A stretch of 64,000 bases of DNA, taken from NCBI GenBank assembly GCA_019873735.1, contig JAIOAQ010000007.1, forward strand, positions 1 through 64,000. Direction: 5' to 3'. Below the pieces are notes generated by a model. That model made no database searches, had not been told where the DNA came from, and saw only the letters and a program-made list of their open reading frames with translations. Both the position numbers and the translations under genes were made by a program. The stretch is from Chloroflexota bacterium. GTDB lineage: Bacteria > Chloroflexota > Anaerolineae > Anaerolineales > Villigracilaceae. Below, piece by piece: positions 18,060 to 27,217 of the stretch. The stretch's first letter is position 1. Every line of letters begins with the position of its first letter.

Positions 18060-18956
18060 ATGTCCAAATTGCTAAAAGATAAAGATCGCTTCCTGTCGAT
18101 TGTACTGATTACACCATCGATCCTGGCCGTTTTGATTTTTATTTATGGCTTTATCGGCTGGTCGGTGCGGGTTTCTTTGAGCAAATGGAAAGGTCTGAAC
18201 CCAGATTATTCCTGGAACGGCCTCGCAAACTATATCAACCTGTTTTACGATCCCCGCTTTGCGGTGGATGTGCGCAACACGGTCATTTTCACCGGCGTCT
18301 TTGTCATCGGTACCGTTTTACTGGGCTTTTTCTTGGCCGTCATGCTTGACCAGGGTTTAAAAGGCGAAGGCTTCTTTCGCAGCCTCTTCCTGTTCCCCAT
18401 GGCTATCTCCTACATCGTGACCGGCGTCGTCTGGCGCTGGCTGATGAACCCAGCCACCGGCTCGCGAACCAGCGGTTTGAATTTGCTATTTTCTTACCTT
18501 CATCTTGATTTTTTGCAAAACGCCTGGCATACCACCCCCAAGTGGGGAATGGCGGCCATCGCGCTGGCGGCCATCTGGCAAATGTCGGGCTACACCATGG
18601 CGCTCTATCTGGCCGGTTTGCGCGCAATTCCTATTGAGTTGCGCGAGGCGGCCCAAATTGACGGCGCCAATGAGTTCCAAATTTACCGCCACATCATGAT
18701 CCCCTTGCTGGCGCCTGTCACGTTGAGCGCGCTCATTATTCTTGGGCACATGTCGCTCAAAGTCTTTGATCTGATTGTGGCCGTTGCCGGCAAGCAGTTG
18801 CCCCTGGATGTCCCCGCTATTTACATGTGGCAGACCACCTTTGACGGCTTATTCTATGGGCGCGGCGCAGCCATCAGTATCCTGTTGTTGATCAGCGTAG
18901 CCGTCCTGATCATCCCCTACATCTGGTACACCCTGCACACGGAGACAGAGCAATGA
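18060..18956 (+). CDS. Sugar ABC transporter permease (MalF/UgpA type)
   Basis: TM protein with EAA loop ELREAAQIDGANEFQIYRHIMIPLLAP. Confidence 0.93.
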   Translation: MSKLLKDKDRFLSIVLITPSILAVLIFIYGFIGWSVRVSLSKWKGLNPDYSWNGLANYINLFYDPRFAVDVRNTVIFTGVFVIGTVLLGFFLAVMLDQGLKGEGFFRSLFLFPMAISYIVTGVVWRWLMNPATGSRTSGLNLLFSYLHLDFLQNAWHTTPKWGMAAIALAAIWQMSGYTMALYLAGLRAIPIELREAAQIDGANEFQIYRHIMIPLLAPVTLSALIILGHMSLKVFDLIVAVAGKQLPLDVPAIYMWQTTFDGLFYGRGAAISILLLISVAVLIIPYIWYTLHTETEQ

Positions 18957-19774
18957 AGAAAACGAGTCGTCTGGGTAAGTACTGGTTGTATCTGCCGCTG
19001 ATTGCCATGGCAATCTTCTATCTCATTCCGCTGTATGTCATGCTTGTCACCGGCTTCAAGAGTTTTGCCGAAGTGGACCTGAAGACGATGTGGAATCTGC
19101 CCAGCGGCATTCACTTTGACAACTACATTGAGGCTTACAGCAAACTGGCGCCTTCTCTCTGGAACAGTTTTGCCATGGTCATTCCGGCGGCCTTGCTTTC
19201 CTCTGCCCTGGGGTCGCTCAACGGCTTCATCCTTGCCAAATGGAAATTCCGCGGCGCAGATGCCATTTTCCCCTTCATCCTGTTTGGCATGTTTATCCCC
19301 TATCAAAGCATCCTCATCCCGCTGGTCCAATTCATGAACGCGGTGGGGATTAAGGGCCTGCCGGGGCTGGCGCTGGCGCACATCATCTACGGCATTCCCA
19401 TCACCACACTTACTTTTCGCAACTACTATGCCAGTTTGCCTCAGGAACTGCTTGAAGCCGCCAAAATTGACGGCGCCGACATGCTCAAGATTTATCGTTA
19501 CATTCTCCTGCCTCTTTCTGCTCCCAGTTTCGTCGTTGTCCTGATCTGGCAATTCACCTCTGCCTGGAACGACTTTCTCTTTGCAGTTGTCCTGACCGGC
19601 AACAAACAATGGCCGATTACGGTGGCCCTCAACAACATGGCCGGCAGTCAGATCATTGCCTGGAATGTTCAGATGGCCGGCTCGTTACTGGCCGCCCTGC
19701 CTCCGCTGTTGATTTATATCTTCCTTGGACGTTACTTCTTGCGAGGGCTGCTGGCCGGCTCTCTCAAAGGGTAA
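18953..19774 (+). CDS. Sugar ABC transporter permease (MalG/UgpE type)
   Basis: EAA loop ELLEAAKIDGADMLKIYRYILLPLSAP; 4-bp overlap with previous gene. Confidence 0.93.
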   Translation: MKKTSRLGKYWLYLPLIAMAIFYLIPLYVMLVTGFKSFAEVDLKTMWNLPSGIHFDNYIEAYSKLAPSLWNSFAMVIPAALLSSALGSLNGFILAKWKFRGADAIFPFILFGMFIPYQSILIPLVQFMNAVGIKGLPGLALAHIIYGIPITTLTFRNYYASLPQELLEAAKIDGADMLKIYRYILLPLSAPSFVVVLIWQFTSAWNDFLFAVVLTGNKQWPITVALNNMAGSQIIAWNVQMAGSLLAALPPLLIYIFLGRYFLRGLLAGSLKG

Positions 19775-19794
19775 TTGGGGATCTCCTCCTTCCT

Positions 19795-19834
19795 GTCTCC
19801 CGCATGCTGACGTGCGGGAGACTCTGTTTTTTAC
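19795..19834 (+). terminator. Rho-independent terminator
   Basis: GTCTCCCGCA-tgctgacg-TGCGGGAGAC followed by TCTGTTTTTT. Confidence 0.85.
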
Positions 19835-19939
19835 GCCGGCCGCACGGTTCAGACGACCCCCGGGCCGGCTTCCGTTTAATGGGCCAGACCCACCCCTGAA
19901 GCAACCCTGCCCGACCGGCATGATGTATAATCTCCGCCT

Positions 19940-21484
19940 ATGATGACGTCTCTGCCATCTCGTCGTCCCTCTTTTTTCCCGGCTTCGAAATGGGGCTTGG
20001 GCTTGCTGCTGATTCTCTTGCTTGGGCTGGGGCTGGCCATCCGCCTGTATGACCTGACCGACTTGCCGCTGGATTTTCATGCCACGCGCCAGTTGTTCTC
20101 GGCCATTAAAGCGCGCGGGATGTATTATGAAACGCTGGACAATGCGCCGCCAAGAGAACGCACCTTTGCCGTGCAACAGTGGAAGAAGAAGTCGGCCATT
20201 GAGCCAGAGATTATGGAGCGGCTGACAGCCCTCACCTATCGCCTTACCGGCGAAAAGGTCTGGGTGGCGCGGGTCTATGCTTCCTTTTTCTGGGTTGTGG
20301 GCGGCCTGTTCTTGTTTCTCCTGGCGCGTGAACTGACCTTCACCGATGGCGCTGTGGCCGCGCTGCTCTTCTATCTGTTTTTGCCCTACGCGGTTTTTGC
20401 CAGCCGCAGTTTTCAGCCCGATCCACTGATGACCGCGCTGGTTGTGGCCTATTGGTGGGCCGTTCATCGCTGGGTCGCCCGTCTCACCTGGAGGTGGACA
20501 TTTCTGGCCGGACTGCTTGGCGGCCTGGCCATCCTCGTCAAATTTGTGGCGGTCTTTTTTGTTATCGGGGGCACGCTGGGGGTCGTTTTGAGCCGCTGGA
20601 ATCTGCGTCAGATGGTTTCCAATCCCAAAGTCTGGGGGCTGGCTTTGGTTGGGGCACTGCCGGGCGTCACCTATCTCTATTACGGGGTATTTGTGGCCGG
20701 CTTTTTAGGGCAGTATTTCAGCGGCCGTTTCGTTTCCAGCCTGTTATTTGACCCGTTGAATTATTGGCGCTGGTTCCGTCAGATTGAGATGGTCACCGGC
20801 GGCCTGACGTTTGTGTCGGGACTGTTGGGCCTTTTCTTTGTAGAAAAGAAGCCCGCGCGCGCTTTTCTTCTCGGCTTATGGGTGACCTACGGGCTTTACG
20901 GCCTCTATTTCAACTACCATATTGCCAGCCACGATTATTATAGCCTGCCGTTGATTCCCATTGTGGCGCTTTCTCTGGCAGCCCCTGCCGAGTGGACCTT
21001 GAGCCGATTGGCCGAGGTGACTCTCAAGCCCCGTATCCTGCAGGGCGTGGCAGTTTTTCTGCTAACTCTGGGGCTGGGAGTGCACCTGTGGAATCTTCGC
21101 GGTGAAATGAAAGCCGTAGATTATCGCCCTCAGGCCGAATACTGGGCTGAAATCAGCCGCCTGCTGGGCGGCGAGAATACCGTCGCCCTGACCCAAGACT
21201 ACGGCACGCGCCTGATTTATTGGGGTTGGCGCTCGGCAGCCTATTGGCCGAATTCCGGCGATTTGTATTATCACGCCGACTTGCGCAACGGCGAGCGTGA
21301 CTTTGAGCGCCGCTTCAAAGCCCTGACGAAAAACAAACGCTTCTTTCTGGTGACCGACCTGGAAGATTTGGAGCGCCAGCCAATGCTGAAGGAACGCCTG
21401 TTTGAAAGTTACAGCCTCTACTTGCAGGGAGATGGCTACCTGATTTTTGACCTCCGTTCCCCTCTTGTTTCGGGTCAACCTTAA
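19940..21484 (+). CDS. GT39-like (ArnT/PMT-type) membrane glycosyltransferase
   Basis: LAIRLYDLTDLPLDFHATRQLFSAIKARGMYYE start and multiple TM helices typical of PMT_2 proteins. Confidence 0.8.
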   Translation: MMTSLPSRRPSFFPASKWGLGLLLILLLGLGLAIRLYDLTDLPLDFHATRQLFSAIKARGMYYETLDNAPPRERTFAVQQWKKKSAIEPEIMERLTALTYRLTGEKVWVARVYASFFWVVGGLFLFLLARELTFTDGAVAALLFYLFLPYAVFASRSFQPDPLMTALVVAYWWAVHRWVARLTWRWTFLAGLLGGLAILVKFVAVFFVIGGTLGVVLSRWNLRQMVSNPKVWGLALVGALPGVTYLYYGVFVAGFLGQYFSGRFVSSLLFDPLNYWRWFRQIEMVTGGLTFVSGLLGLFFVEKKPARAFLLGLWVTYGLYGLYFNYHIASHDYYSLPLIPIVALSLAAPAEWTLSRLAEVTLKPRILQGVAVFLLTLGLGVHLWNLRGEMKAVDYRPQAEYWAEISRLLGGENTVALTQDYGTRLIYWGWRSAAYWPNSGDLYYHADLRNGERDFERRFKALTKNKRFFLVTDLEDLERQPMLKERLFESYSLYLQGDGYLIFDLRSPLVSGQP

Positions 21485-21520
21485 GCCCTGCCTGACGCTG
21501 GCGCAAAGGCGTAGAAAAGC

Positions 21521-21554
21521 AAAGAGGCCGGCAATTTATGTCGCCGGCTTCTTT
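21521..21554. terminator. Bidirectional terminator hairpin
   Basis: AAAGAGGCCGGC-aatttatgtc-GCCGGCTTCTTTT between convergent genes. Confidence 0.7.
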
Positions 21555-21568
21555 TACCGAAAATGTCT

Positions 21569-21689
21569 GTAACTGCCGCCCTCCCGCAGGTTTTGGCGCC
21601 ATGTCCAAACCACAAAATGTCTTCGTGATTGCCGGCATTGGTTGCCGGTTCCGTTCTAACCTGGGGGAGGGTTGAATATCTATCCCGTT
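21569..21689 (+). repeat. MITE-like intergenic repeat, copy C (core 21579-21671)
   Basis: GTAACTGCCG then the 93-bp core CCCTCCCGCAGG...CCTGGGGGAGGG; right outer end eroded. Confidence 0.85.
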
Positions 21690-21696
21690 GGGTCAA

Positions 21697-22323
21697 TCAA
21701 TAGGGCTGAGAGAGCAGGGATTCCAGCACCTTTTTTGAGTCCTCTTCTACCAGCGCATGCTGGCTGTTGCCATGAGCATCCATCGTGACAACCACCGGGA
21801 AGTTCTTGACCTGGATGACCCACATGGCTTCTGGCACCCCAAAGTCGTATTTGTAAACGCCCAACACCTTTTCAACCGACTGAGCAATGTACGTGGCTGC
21901 GCCGCCAATGGCATGGAAATAAACAAAAGGCACTTCCTGGCAGCCCTTCAGCGTCTTGGGGCCCATTCCGCCTTTGCCAATGACGCCTTTGGCGTTGAAA
22001 TGCTGCATCACATCCGCCTGATAAGGTTCTTCGCGGATGGAAGTGGTCGGCCCGGCGGCCACAAATTTGTATTGCTTCGTATCCAGCCCGGAGACAACCG
22101 GCCCGCAGTGATAGATAACGCCTCCCTGCAGGATCGGGCGAATGGCTTCATAGACCTCCAGGTCATCGCCCTGCGGCTGACGGGTTTTCTTGATGAACGT
22201 CTCAATCATCCATTTGTGGACGGCGTCCCTGCCGGTAATCATGACCCCTGTTAATGCAACCGGCTCACCGACCTTAAGGCTGCGGATGACATCGTCACTG
22301 ATGGGAATAGTAACTTCACGCAT
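21697..22323 (-). CDS. Fumarate hydratase / L(+)-tartrate dehydratase class I, beta subunit
   Basis: REVTIPISDDVIRSLKVGEPVALTGVMITGRDAVHKWM...YHCGPVV...GKGGMG. Confidence 0.92.
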   Translation of the reverse strand: MREVTIPISDDVIRSLKVGEPVALTGVMITGRDAVHKWMIETFIKKTRQPQGDDLEVYEAIRPILQGGVIYHCGPVVSGLDTKQYKFVAAGPTTSIREEPYQADVMQHFNAKGVIGKGGMGPKTLKGCQEVPFVYFHAIGGAATYIAQSVEKVLGVYKYDFGVPEAMWVIQVKNFPVVVTMDAHGNSQHALVEEDSKKVLESLLSQPY

Positions 22324-22347
22324 GATTTTCTCCTTCACAGACAAGGC

Positions 22348-23223
22348 CTAGTCGTAAACGACCTCACCGTTGCTTTTGACCGTCATCTTGCGCCGGCGGT
22401 AAGCCCAGCACATATACGAGACGGTGACAAAGTAAGAAGCCGGCAAGCGGTGCAGGCCGGTGATTTTGGTGTCAATGACGGTCGTTTGCCCGCCAAAGCC
22501 CATCGGGCCAATGCCCATTTGATTTGCTTCCTGGGTGAGGCGTTCTTCCAGTTCGGCCAACTTGGGGTCGGGGTTGCGGGTACCCAGTTTTTCGAACAGC
22601 ACTTCTTTTGATTTGACATAGCCGCTGCCGCGGTCGCCGCCAATGGCCACGCCCAAAATGCCCGGGGCGCAGCCCTGTCCCTGGGCTTTGTGGACGGCGT
22701 CTAACACCACTTTGCGGACGCCTGCCAGGTCGCGCCCGGCGCCCAGGGCCGCATTGGGCAGAGAATACTGGATGCCCACGTTTTCGCAGCCGCCGCCCTT
22801 GAGCATTAACTCAATGGTCAGTTCATCGCCTTCCACTTCCTCAAAGTGAATGTAAGGGAAATCGTCGCCGCCCAGATTGTTGCCGCTGTTCTTGTCGTAG
22901 ATGGCATCTACAGCGTTGGGCCGCATGTAGGACTTCCGGGTTGCCTCGGCCAGAGCGGTGCGGATTTGTTCACGCAGTTTGCGGGTGCTCCAGCCTTCGG
23001 GATGTTTGACGTAGAAGATGGGCGTGCCGGTATCCTGGCAGATCGGGCTGGAATTTTCGCGCGAGAGTTCCACGTTCTTCAGGATGGTTTCCAGGGCGCC
23101 GCGGGCAGCAGAGCCGGGGGCCTCCTTTTCAATGGCGGCGCGCAGGCGTTCTTCTACATCCGCCGGCAAATCGGATGACGTGCGCCGGATAAGTTCAAGG
23201 ATTTCATTCGTCAGGTCTCGCAT
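22348..23223 (-). CDS. Fumarate hydratase / L(+)-tartrate dehydratase class I, alpha subunit
   Basis: SSPICQDTGTPIFYVKHPEG, GGCENVGIQYSLP, GVAIGGDRGSGYVKSKE, MGIGPMGFGG motifs of Fe-S fumarase. Confidence 0.93.
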   Translation of the reverse strand: MRDLTNEILELIRRTSSDLPADVEERLRAAIEKEAPGSAARGALETILKNVELSRENSSPICQDTGTPIFYVKHPEGWSTRKLREQIRTALAEATRKSYMRPNAVDAIYDKNSGNNLGGDDFPYIHFEEVEGDELTIELMLKGGGCENVGIQYSLPNAALGAGRDLAGVRKVVLDAVHKAQGQGCAPGILGVAIGGDRGSGYVKSKEVLFEKLGTRNPDPKLAELEERLTQEANQMGIGPMGFGGQTTVIDTKITGLHRLPASYFVTVSYMCWAYRRRKMTVKSNGEVVYD

Positions 23224-23392
23224 AGGTTCTCCTTCCTCTGGAATTTGGCAGTCCATTTGACGCTGGACGGTGTCTCAGCAACACGTGTCGGCTATAAACT
23301 CATCTTGAGTGTATCATACTGCAACTTATCCTTTGTGAACGAGTGACAAAACGCGGGCGTTTGTTGAGCAAAAAAGCATATGAGAGCAGGCT

Positions 23393-24412
23393 TCACTTGC
23401 AGATTTTCAGCCTGATTACCTGCCGGTCAAGCGCGCCGAATTTGTATTTGTAATCCTCATTGCCGCGCATAAAGTCGAACTCGGCGCGTTGATTCTGATT
23501 GGCCCACTCAAGCAAGTGCCCCAGCAAAACCCAGCCGGGTGAGAATTCCATAAAGGCGGGATTGATACCCGAATTGTAAACCCAGATTTTATTGGCATAA
23601 TCAAAGTTCAAGTAGCCGCAGGCCTTCTGGCCGTCAATTTCGAGAAAGGCCAGTTGCAGCCAGCCATGCTGAAAGGCGGCATGCACCGCGGCGCGCATTT
23701 GTGAGCGCATCACGTCTGTCAGGAAGGCTGCTTTCTCAGGGTCATGAGCCATCAATCCGAGAAAGGCCTCAATCTCGGCCTCCAATGTTTGCTCATCTTG
23801 AACAATGTGCCAGCCCACGTTACGTCCGCTTTCTGCGGCGCGCCGCATCTTGCGACGGATTTCGTGGCGCTGCTTTTTGTCTATGCCTGCAAGATAGGTC
23901 TCAAAATTACCGGGCAGGGGAATATAAGGCGCGGGTTGAAGGATTTGTGTTTCGGCCGTCCAGCCGCTGCGCTTGGCTTCGGCCCGCAGGGCCGGGATGG
24001 CAGGGGAATGTTCGGGCAGGTTGTATAAATCCAGGGCCTCCCAGCCTCGAGCTAGGTCGGAACCGGAGAGAAAGTCCAGCAGACCGGCCACGAAAGGCGG
24101 CAGGTCTGCCGGTCGGACGATTAAATCCAGAAAATCTGAAATTTCAATGCTGCCGAGAAACATCAAGGCAACGCGATTCTCGTGTTGCGTCAAAAAGAAA
24201 GGTGCGATGCCGGATAAGCGGCCGTTGTCCTCGGCGCAGACCAGAGCCAGCCGGGCTTGTTTCCATTCGCCGCCGCCGCGTGTTTGCCACCACGTGTGCA
24301 GATATTCGTGACGCAAAAAGGGAACATTGGTAATGCTTTCCGCCAGCAGAGCATTCCAACTCTCTGCCATGGCTTTGAACTCTTGTGAGTCTTCTATCCA
24401 TCTAAATTCCAT
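23393..24412 (-). CDS. GNAT-fold acyltransferase (CelD/BioF2-FemAB-like)
   Basis: KKQRHEIRRKMRRAAESG and C-terminal FDFMRGNEDYKYKFGALDRQVIRLKIC typical of Acetyltransf_6 proteins. Confidence 0.82.
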   Translation of the reverse strand: MEFRWIEDSQEFKAMAESWNALLAESITNVPFLRHEYLHTWWQTRGGGEWKQARLALVCAEDNGRLSGIAPFFLTQHENRVALMFLGSIEISDFLDLIVRPADLPPFVAGLLDFLSGSDLARGWEALDLYNLPEHSPAIPALRAEAKRSGWTAETQILQPAPYIPLPGNFETYLAGIDKKQRHEIRRKMRRAAESGRNVGWHIVQDEQTLEAEIEAFLGLMAHDPEKAAFLTDVMRSQMRAAVHAAFQHGWLQLAFLEIDGQKACGYLNFDYANKIWVYNSGINPAFMEFSPGWVLLGHLLEWANQNQRAEFDFMRGNEDYKYKFGALDRQVIRLKICK

Positions 24413-24473
24413 TTTTCCTCTTCACATATCAGGAGCAACGATTACCTCTTGCTCCAAATTGCCGCCTGACCCG

Positions 24474-24501
24474 AAACGTCCCGAAAGCCTTCGGGACGTT
24501 T
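24474..24501. terminator. Perfect hairpin
   Basis: AAACGTCCCGAA-agcc-TTCGGGACGTTT. Confidence 0.7.
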
Positions 24502-24594
24502 CATCTGCAGGTAACAATAGCCTTTCCACCATCCTGTAGGCGGTTCTTTTTGCCGAAATCACCACATGACTCTACTACAAAAAGGGCGTTTCTA

Positions 24595-24735
24595 ACGCAA
24601 GGGCGCAAAGCCGCCAAGATTTTTTAAGGTCTATTTCTTTTTTACGCATAATCTGAAACCGAAAAACGAAGATCTTGCATTGGAAATTGCATTTTCTTCG
24701 CGCCCTGGCGCCTTCGCGTTGAGATTTTCTGTTTT
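24595..24735. repeat. Second intergenic element with CGCAAGGGCGCAAAG-type inverted ends
   Basis: TAACGCAAGGGCGCAAAGCCGCCAAGATT near 24594-24622 and inverted TTCGCGCCCTGGCGCCTTCGCGTTGAGATT near 24696-24726. Confidence 0.5.
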
Positions 24736-24794
24736 TGCAGTGAAGTCACCACATGCTCTCGTTGAATTTTACCGTATAATCAAGGAAAGCCGTT

Positions 24795-27092
24795 ATGCCT
24801 ACCGCACTCGATTTGCATCTTATCCCGCTTTGCCGTCAGGATGGGCAGGAGATGTTTTCTTTGCCCGGCCTGCTGGCCATGACGCCGCCGCGTCGTGTGG
24901 CACGTGGACGCGAACAGGACCGCTTGATGGTGTACCTGACCTTGAGCGGCAATACTCCATTTACTACTGCCGATTACCTGCAGGCTACCAGCCAGGCGGC
25001 GGCGCGTTTCTATCAAACCCCTGGTTCGTTGACCTATGCCATGCGCGCCGCGGCGCAGGCTTTGAACGAGATGCTCTTAGAGCGCAACCTGCGTACCACC
25101 GGCCGCGGCCAGTTTGTCATCGGCTGGCTGATACTGGGAGCCGTGCGCGACAATCAGTTGACACTGCTTTTGAGCGGTCCGACGCATGCCTTTTTGTTGG
25201 GGCAGGAAGGCACCCGTCACATCCATGACCCGGCCCTTTCGGGTCGCGGCCTGGGCCTCAGTCAGGCGCTGTCGGTCTACTTTGCTCAGGGCGAATTGCA
25301 GCCCGGCCAGAAGGTGCTGTTGTGCAGCCAGATAGCGCCCGGCTGGGAGGCAACTTTAGGTTCTGAGCGCGGCCCCGAAACACCCGAAGCCTTGCAGCGC
25401 CGCTTGCTGGCCCTATCCAGCCTGGATGTGAATGCCGTCCTGATGTACACAGAAACCGGACACGGCCGCTTTACGATATTCAAACGTGAACGCGAGACGG
25501 TGGCCGCGTCTGAAGAAGGGCCGTCTGCGGCGGTTCAAACTCCGACCTCGGGCAGGCCCCCGTTACCCCCAGCAGAAAGCACGCCTCGGCCTTTGCCCTC
25601 GGCCTATGCGATTCCTCCCCAGCCCGAAGCGCCCGCTCCGCTGGCAGATGTCTTGCCTGCGCCCTTGCGCACAGACGACTCTGAATCTGCCTGGCCGGAG
25701 CAAGAAGCAGAAAAGGCGCCTAAAATTGCGCTCCGTGCGCCGCGGCTCTCGCCGGAACAAACCCGCCGCGCTGCCCGCACTGCGCTCAACCTGATGGACG
25801 GCTGGCGGCGTATGACGGCAGCCATTGGGCGGGGATTTCAGAAACTATTGCCCCTGCTCCTGCCGGGCAATGACCCGCGTCAACCCGTTCAAATGCCGGG
25901 CTGGTGGATGGCCTTTGTTGCCATTGTTGTCCCTATAATTGTGGTCACGATTGCAAGCCTGGTCTATTTCAGCCGCGGCAGCCCGCTGGAGAGTCAGCAG
26001 TATTTTGAGCAGGCGCGGGCCGAAGCCGAACGCGCCCTGAGCGAACGTGACCCCGTCCGTCAGCGCGAAGCCTGGGAGCATACCCTGGCCCTGCTTGATT
26101 TGCTTGAAGCGCGCCGCAAAACGCCGGAAAGCCAGGCCCTGCGTCAGGAAGCGCGCGCTCACCTGGATGAACTGCTTGGCATTTTCCGCCTGGATTATCA
26201 GCCGCTCATCTCCACCAACCTGGGCAAGGATGTGTACATTACGCGTCTGGCGGCAAATGAGACCGACCTCTATTTGCTGGACGAGACATCTGGTCAGGTA
26301 TTGCGCCTCTTCCTGGCCGGCAGCGGCTATCAACGCGATAACGAGTTTGAGTGTCGCAAAGGGGTCTATGCCGGTTACCAGATCGGCGATTTGGTGGATA
26401 TTCTGATCCTGCCGCGTGGCAATTCCACCAATGCTACTTTGCTCGGCCTGGATGCGTTGGGCAATCTTATTTACTGCGGGCCCGGTCAGAAACCGAAAGT
26501 GGTTGCCCTGCCTCCGCCAGATACCAACTGGACCGCTGTTACAGCCGCGACGCTGGACGGGGGGTTGTTGTACGTGCTGGATAGCGGCGCAAACGCAGTT
26601 TGGGTTTACGCCGAAGAAGACGGTGTCTTCAAGAAGAGGCCGTTTTTCTACTTCGATGAACAGATTCCTTTGCTTACCAAGGCGGTTGACCTGGCAGTCA
26701 ATGGCGATGACCTGTATATCCTGCACGCAGACAGCCACCTGACGACCTGTACCTACGGCCGGCTGGATACCACCCCCACCCGCTGTATAGATCCCCGCCC
26801 GTTGGTGGATACGCACCCCGCCGCCGCAAACAGCCATTCCTTTCAGACCAAACAATTGCGGCAAATCCTTATCTCGGCCCCACCCGATTCGGCACTCCTG
26901 GTTTTGGATGCCGCTGAGGCGGTTGTGTATCGCTTTAGCCCGCGTCAGGTGGAATTGCAAAGCCAGTTTTACCCGCTGGCCGATTCTGTCGGTCAGCCGG
27001 CCGGCATGCCCAGCGCCATGACCATGAACGCCGGTCATGTCTTGTTCCTGGCTTTTGGCAACCGTGTCTATTTTGCCAACAACGTACCTTAA
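24795..27092 (+). CDS. Membrane-anchored protein: N-terminal PP2C-like region, TM helix, extracytoplasmic domain
   Basis: N-terminal GQFVIGWLILGAVRDNQLTLLLSGPTHAFLL...SGRGLG and VLLCSQIAPGWE resemble degenerate PP2C; TM WWMAFVAIVVPIIVVTIASLVYF; C-terminal repeated beta-rich segments. Confidence 0.5.
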   Translation: MPTALDLHLIPLCRQDGQEMFSLPGLLAMTPPRRVARGREQDRLMVYLTLSGNTPFTTADYLQATSQAAARFYQTPGSLTYAMRAAAQALNEMLLERNLRTTGRGQFVIGWLILGAVRDNQLTLLLSGPTHAFLLGQEGTRHIHDPALSGRGLGLSQALSVYFAQGELQPGQKVLLCSQIAPGWEATLGSERGPETPEALQRRLLALSSLDVNAVLMYTETGHGRFTIFKRERETVAASEEGPSAAVQTPTSGRPPLPPAESTPRPLPSAYAIPPQPEAPAPLADVLPAPLRTDDSESAWPEQEAEKAPKIALRAPRLSPEQTRRAARTALNLMDGWRRMTAAIGRGFQKLLPLLLPGNDPRQPVQMPGWWMAFVAIVVPIIVVTIASLVYFSRGSPLESQQYFEQARAEAERALSERDPVRQREAWEHTLALLDLLEARRKTPESQALRQEARAHLDELLGIFRLDYQPLISTNLGKDVYITRLAANETDLYLLDETSGQVLRLFLAGSGYQRDNEFECRKGVYAGYQIGDLVDILILPRGNSTNATLLGLDALGNLIYCGPGQKPKVVALPPPDTNWTAVTAATLDGGLLYVLDSGANAVWVYAEEDGVFKKRPFFYFDEQIPLLTKAVDLAVNGDDLYILHADSHLTTCTYGRLDTTPTRCIDPRPLVDTHPAAANSHSFQTKQLRQILISAPPDSALLVLDAAEAVVYRFSPRQVELQSQFYPLADSVGQPAGMPSAMTMNAGHVLFLAFGNRVYFANNVP

Positions 27093-27217
27093 AGGAGCCG
27101 GCATCGCAGCGCGTTCGTGCAGCGTAGAAGCGTGTCAAAGGCAGCCGACCTTTTTTGGATGTTGCCGGTCAGAACCTGCATTACGCCTTAGCCTTAAGGC
27201 AGATTGGAGATGAGAAC

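Noticed and set aside
25845-27104. 419-aa minus-strand ORF
   Set aside because: Antisense to the 765-aa plus-strand protein with an SD and TM architecture; composition typical of a shadow ORF.
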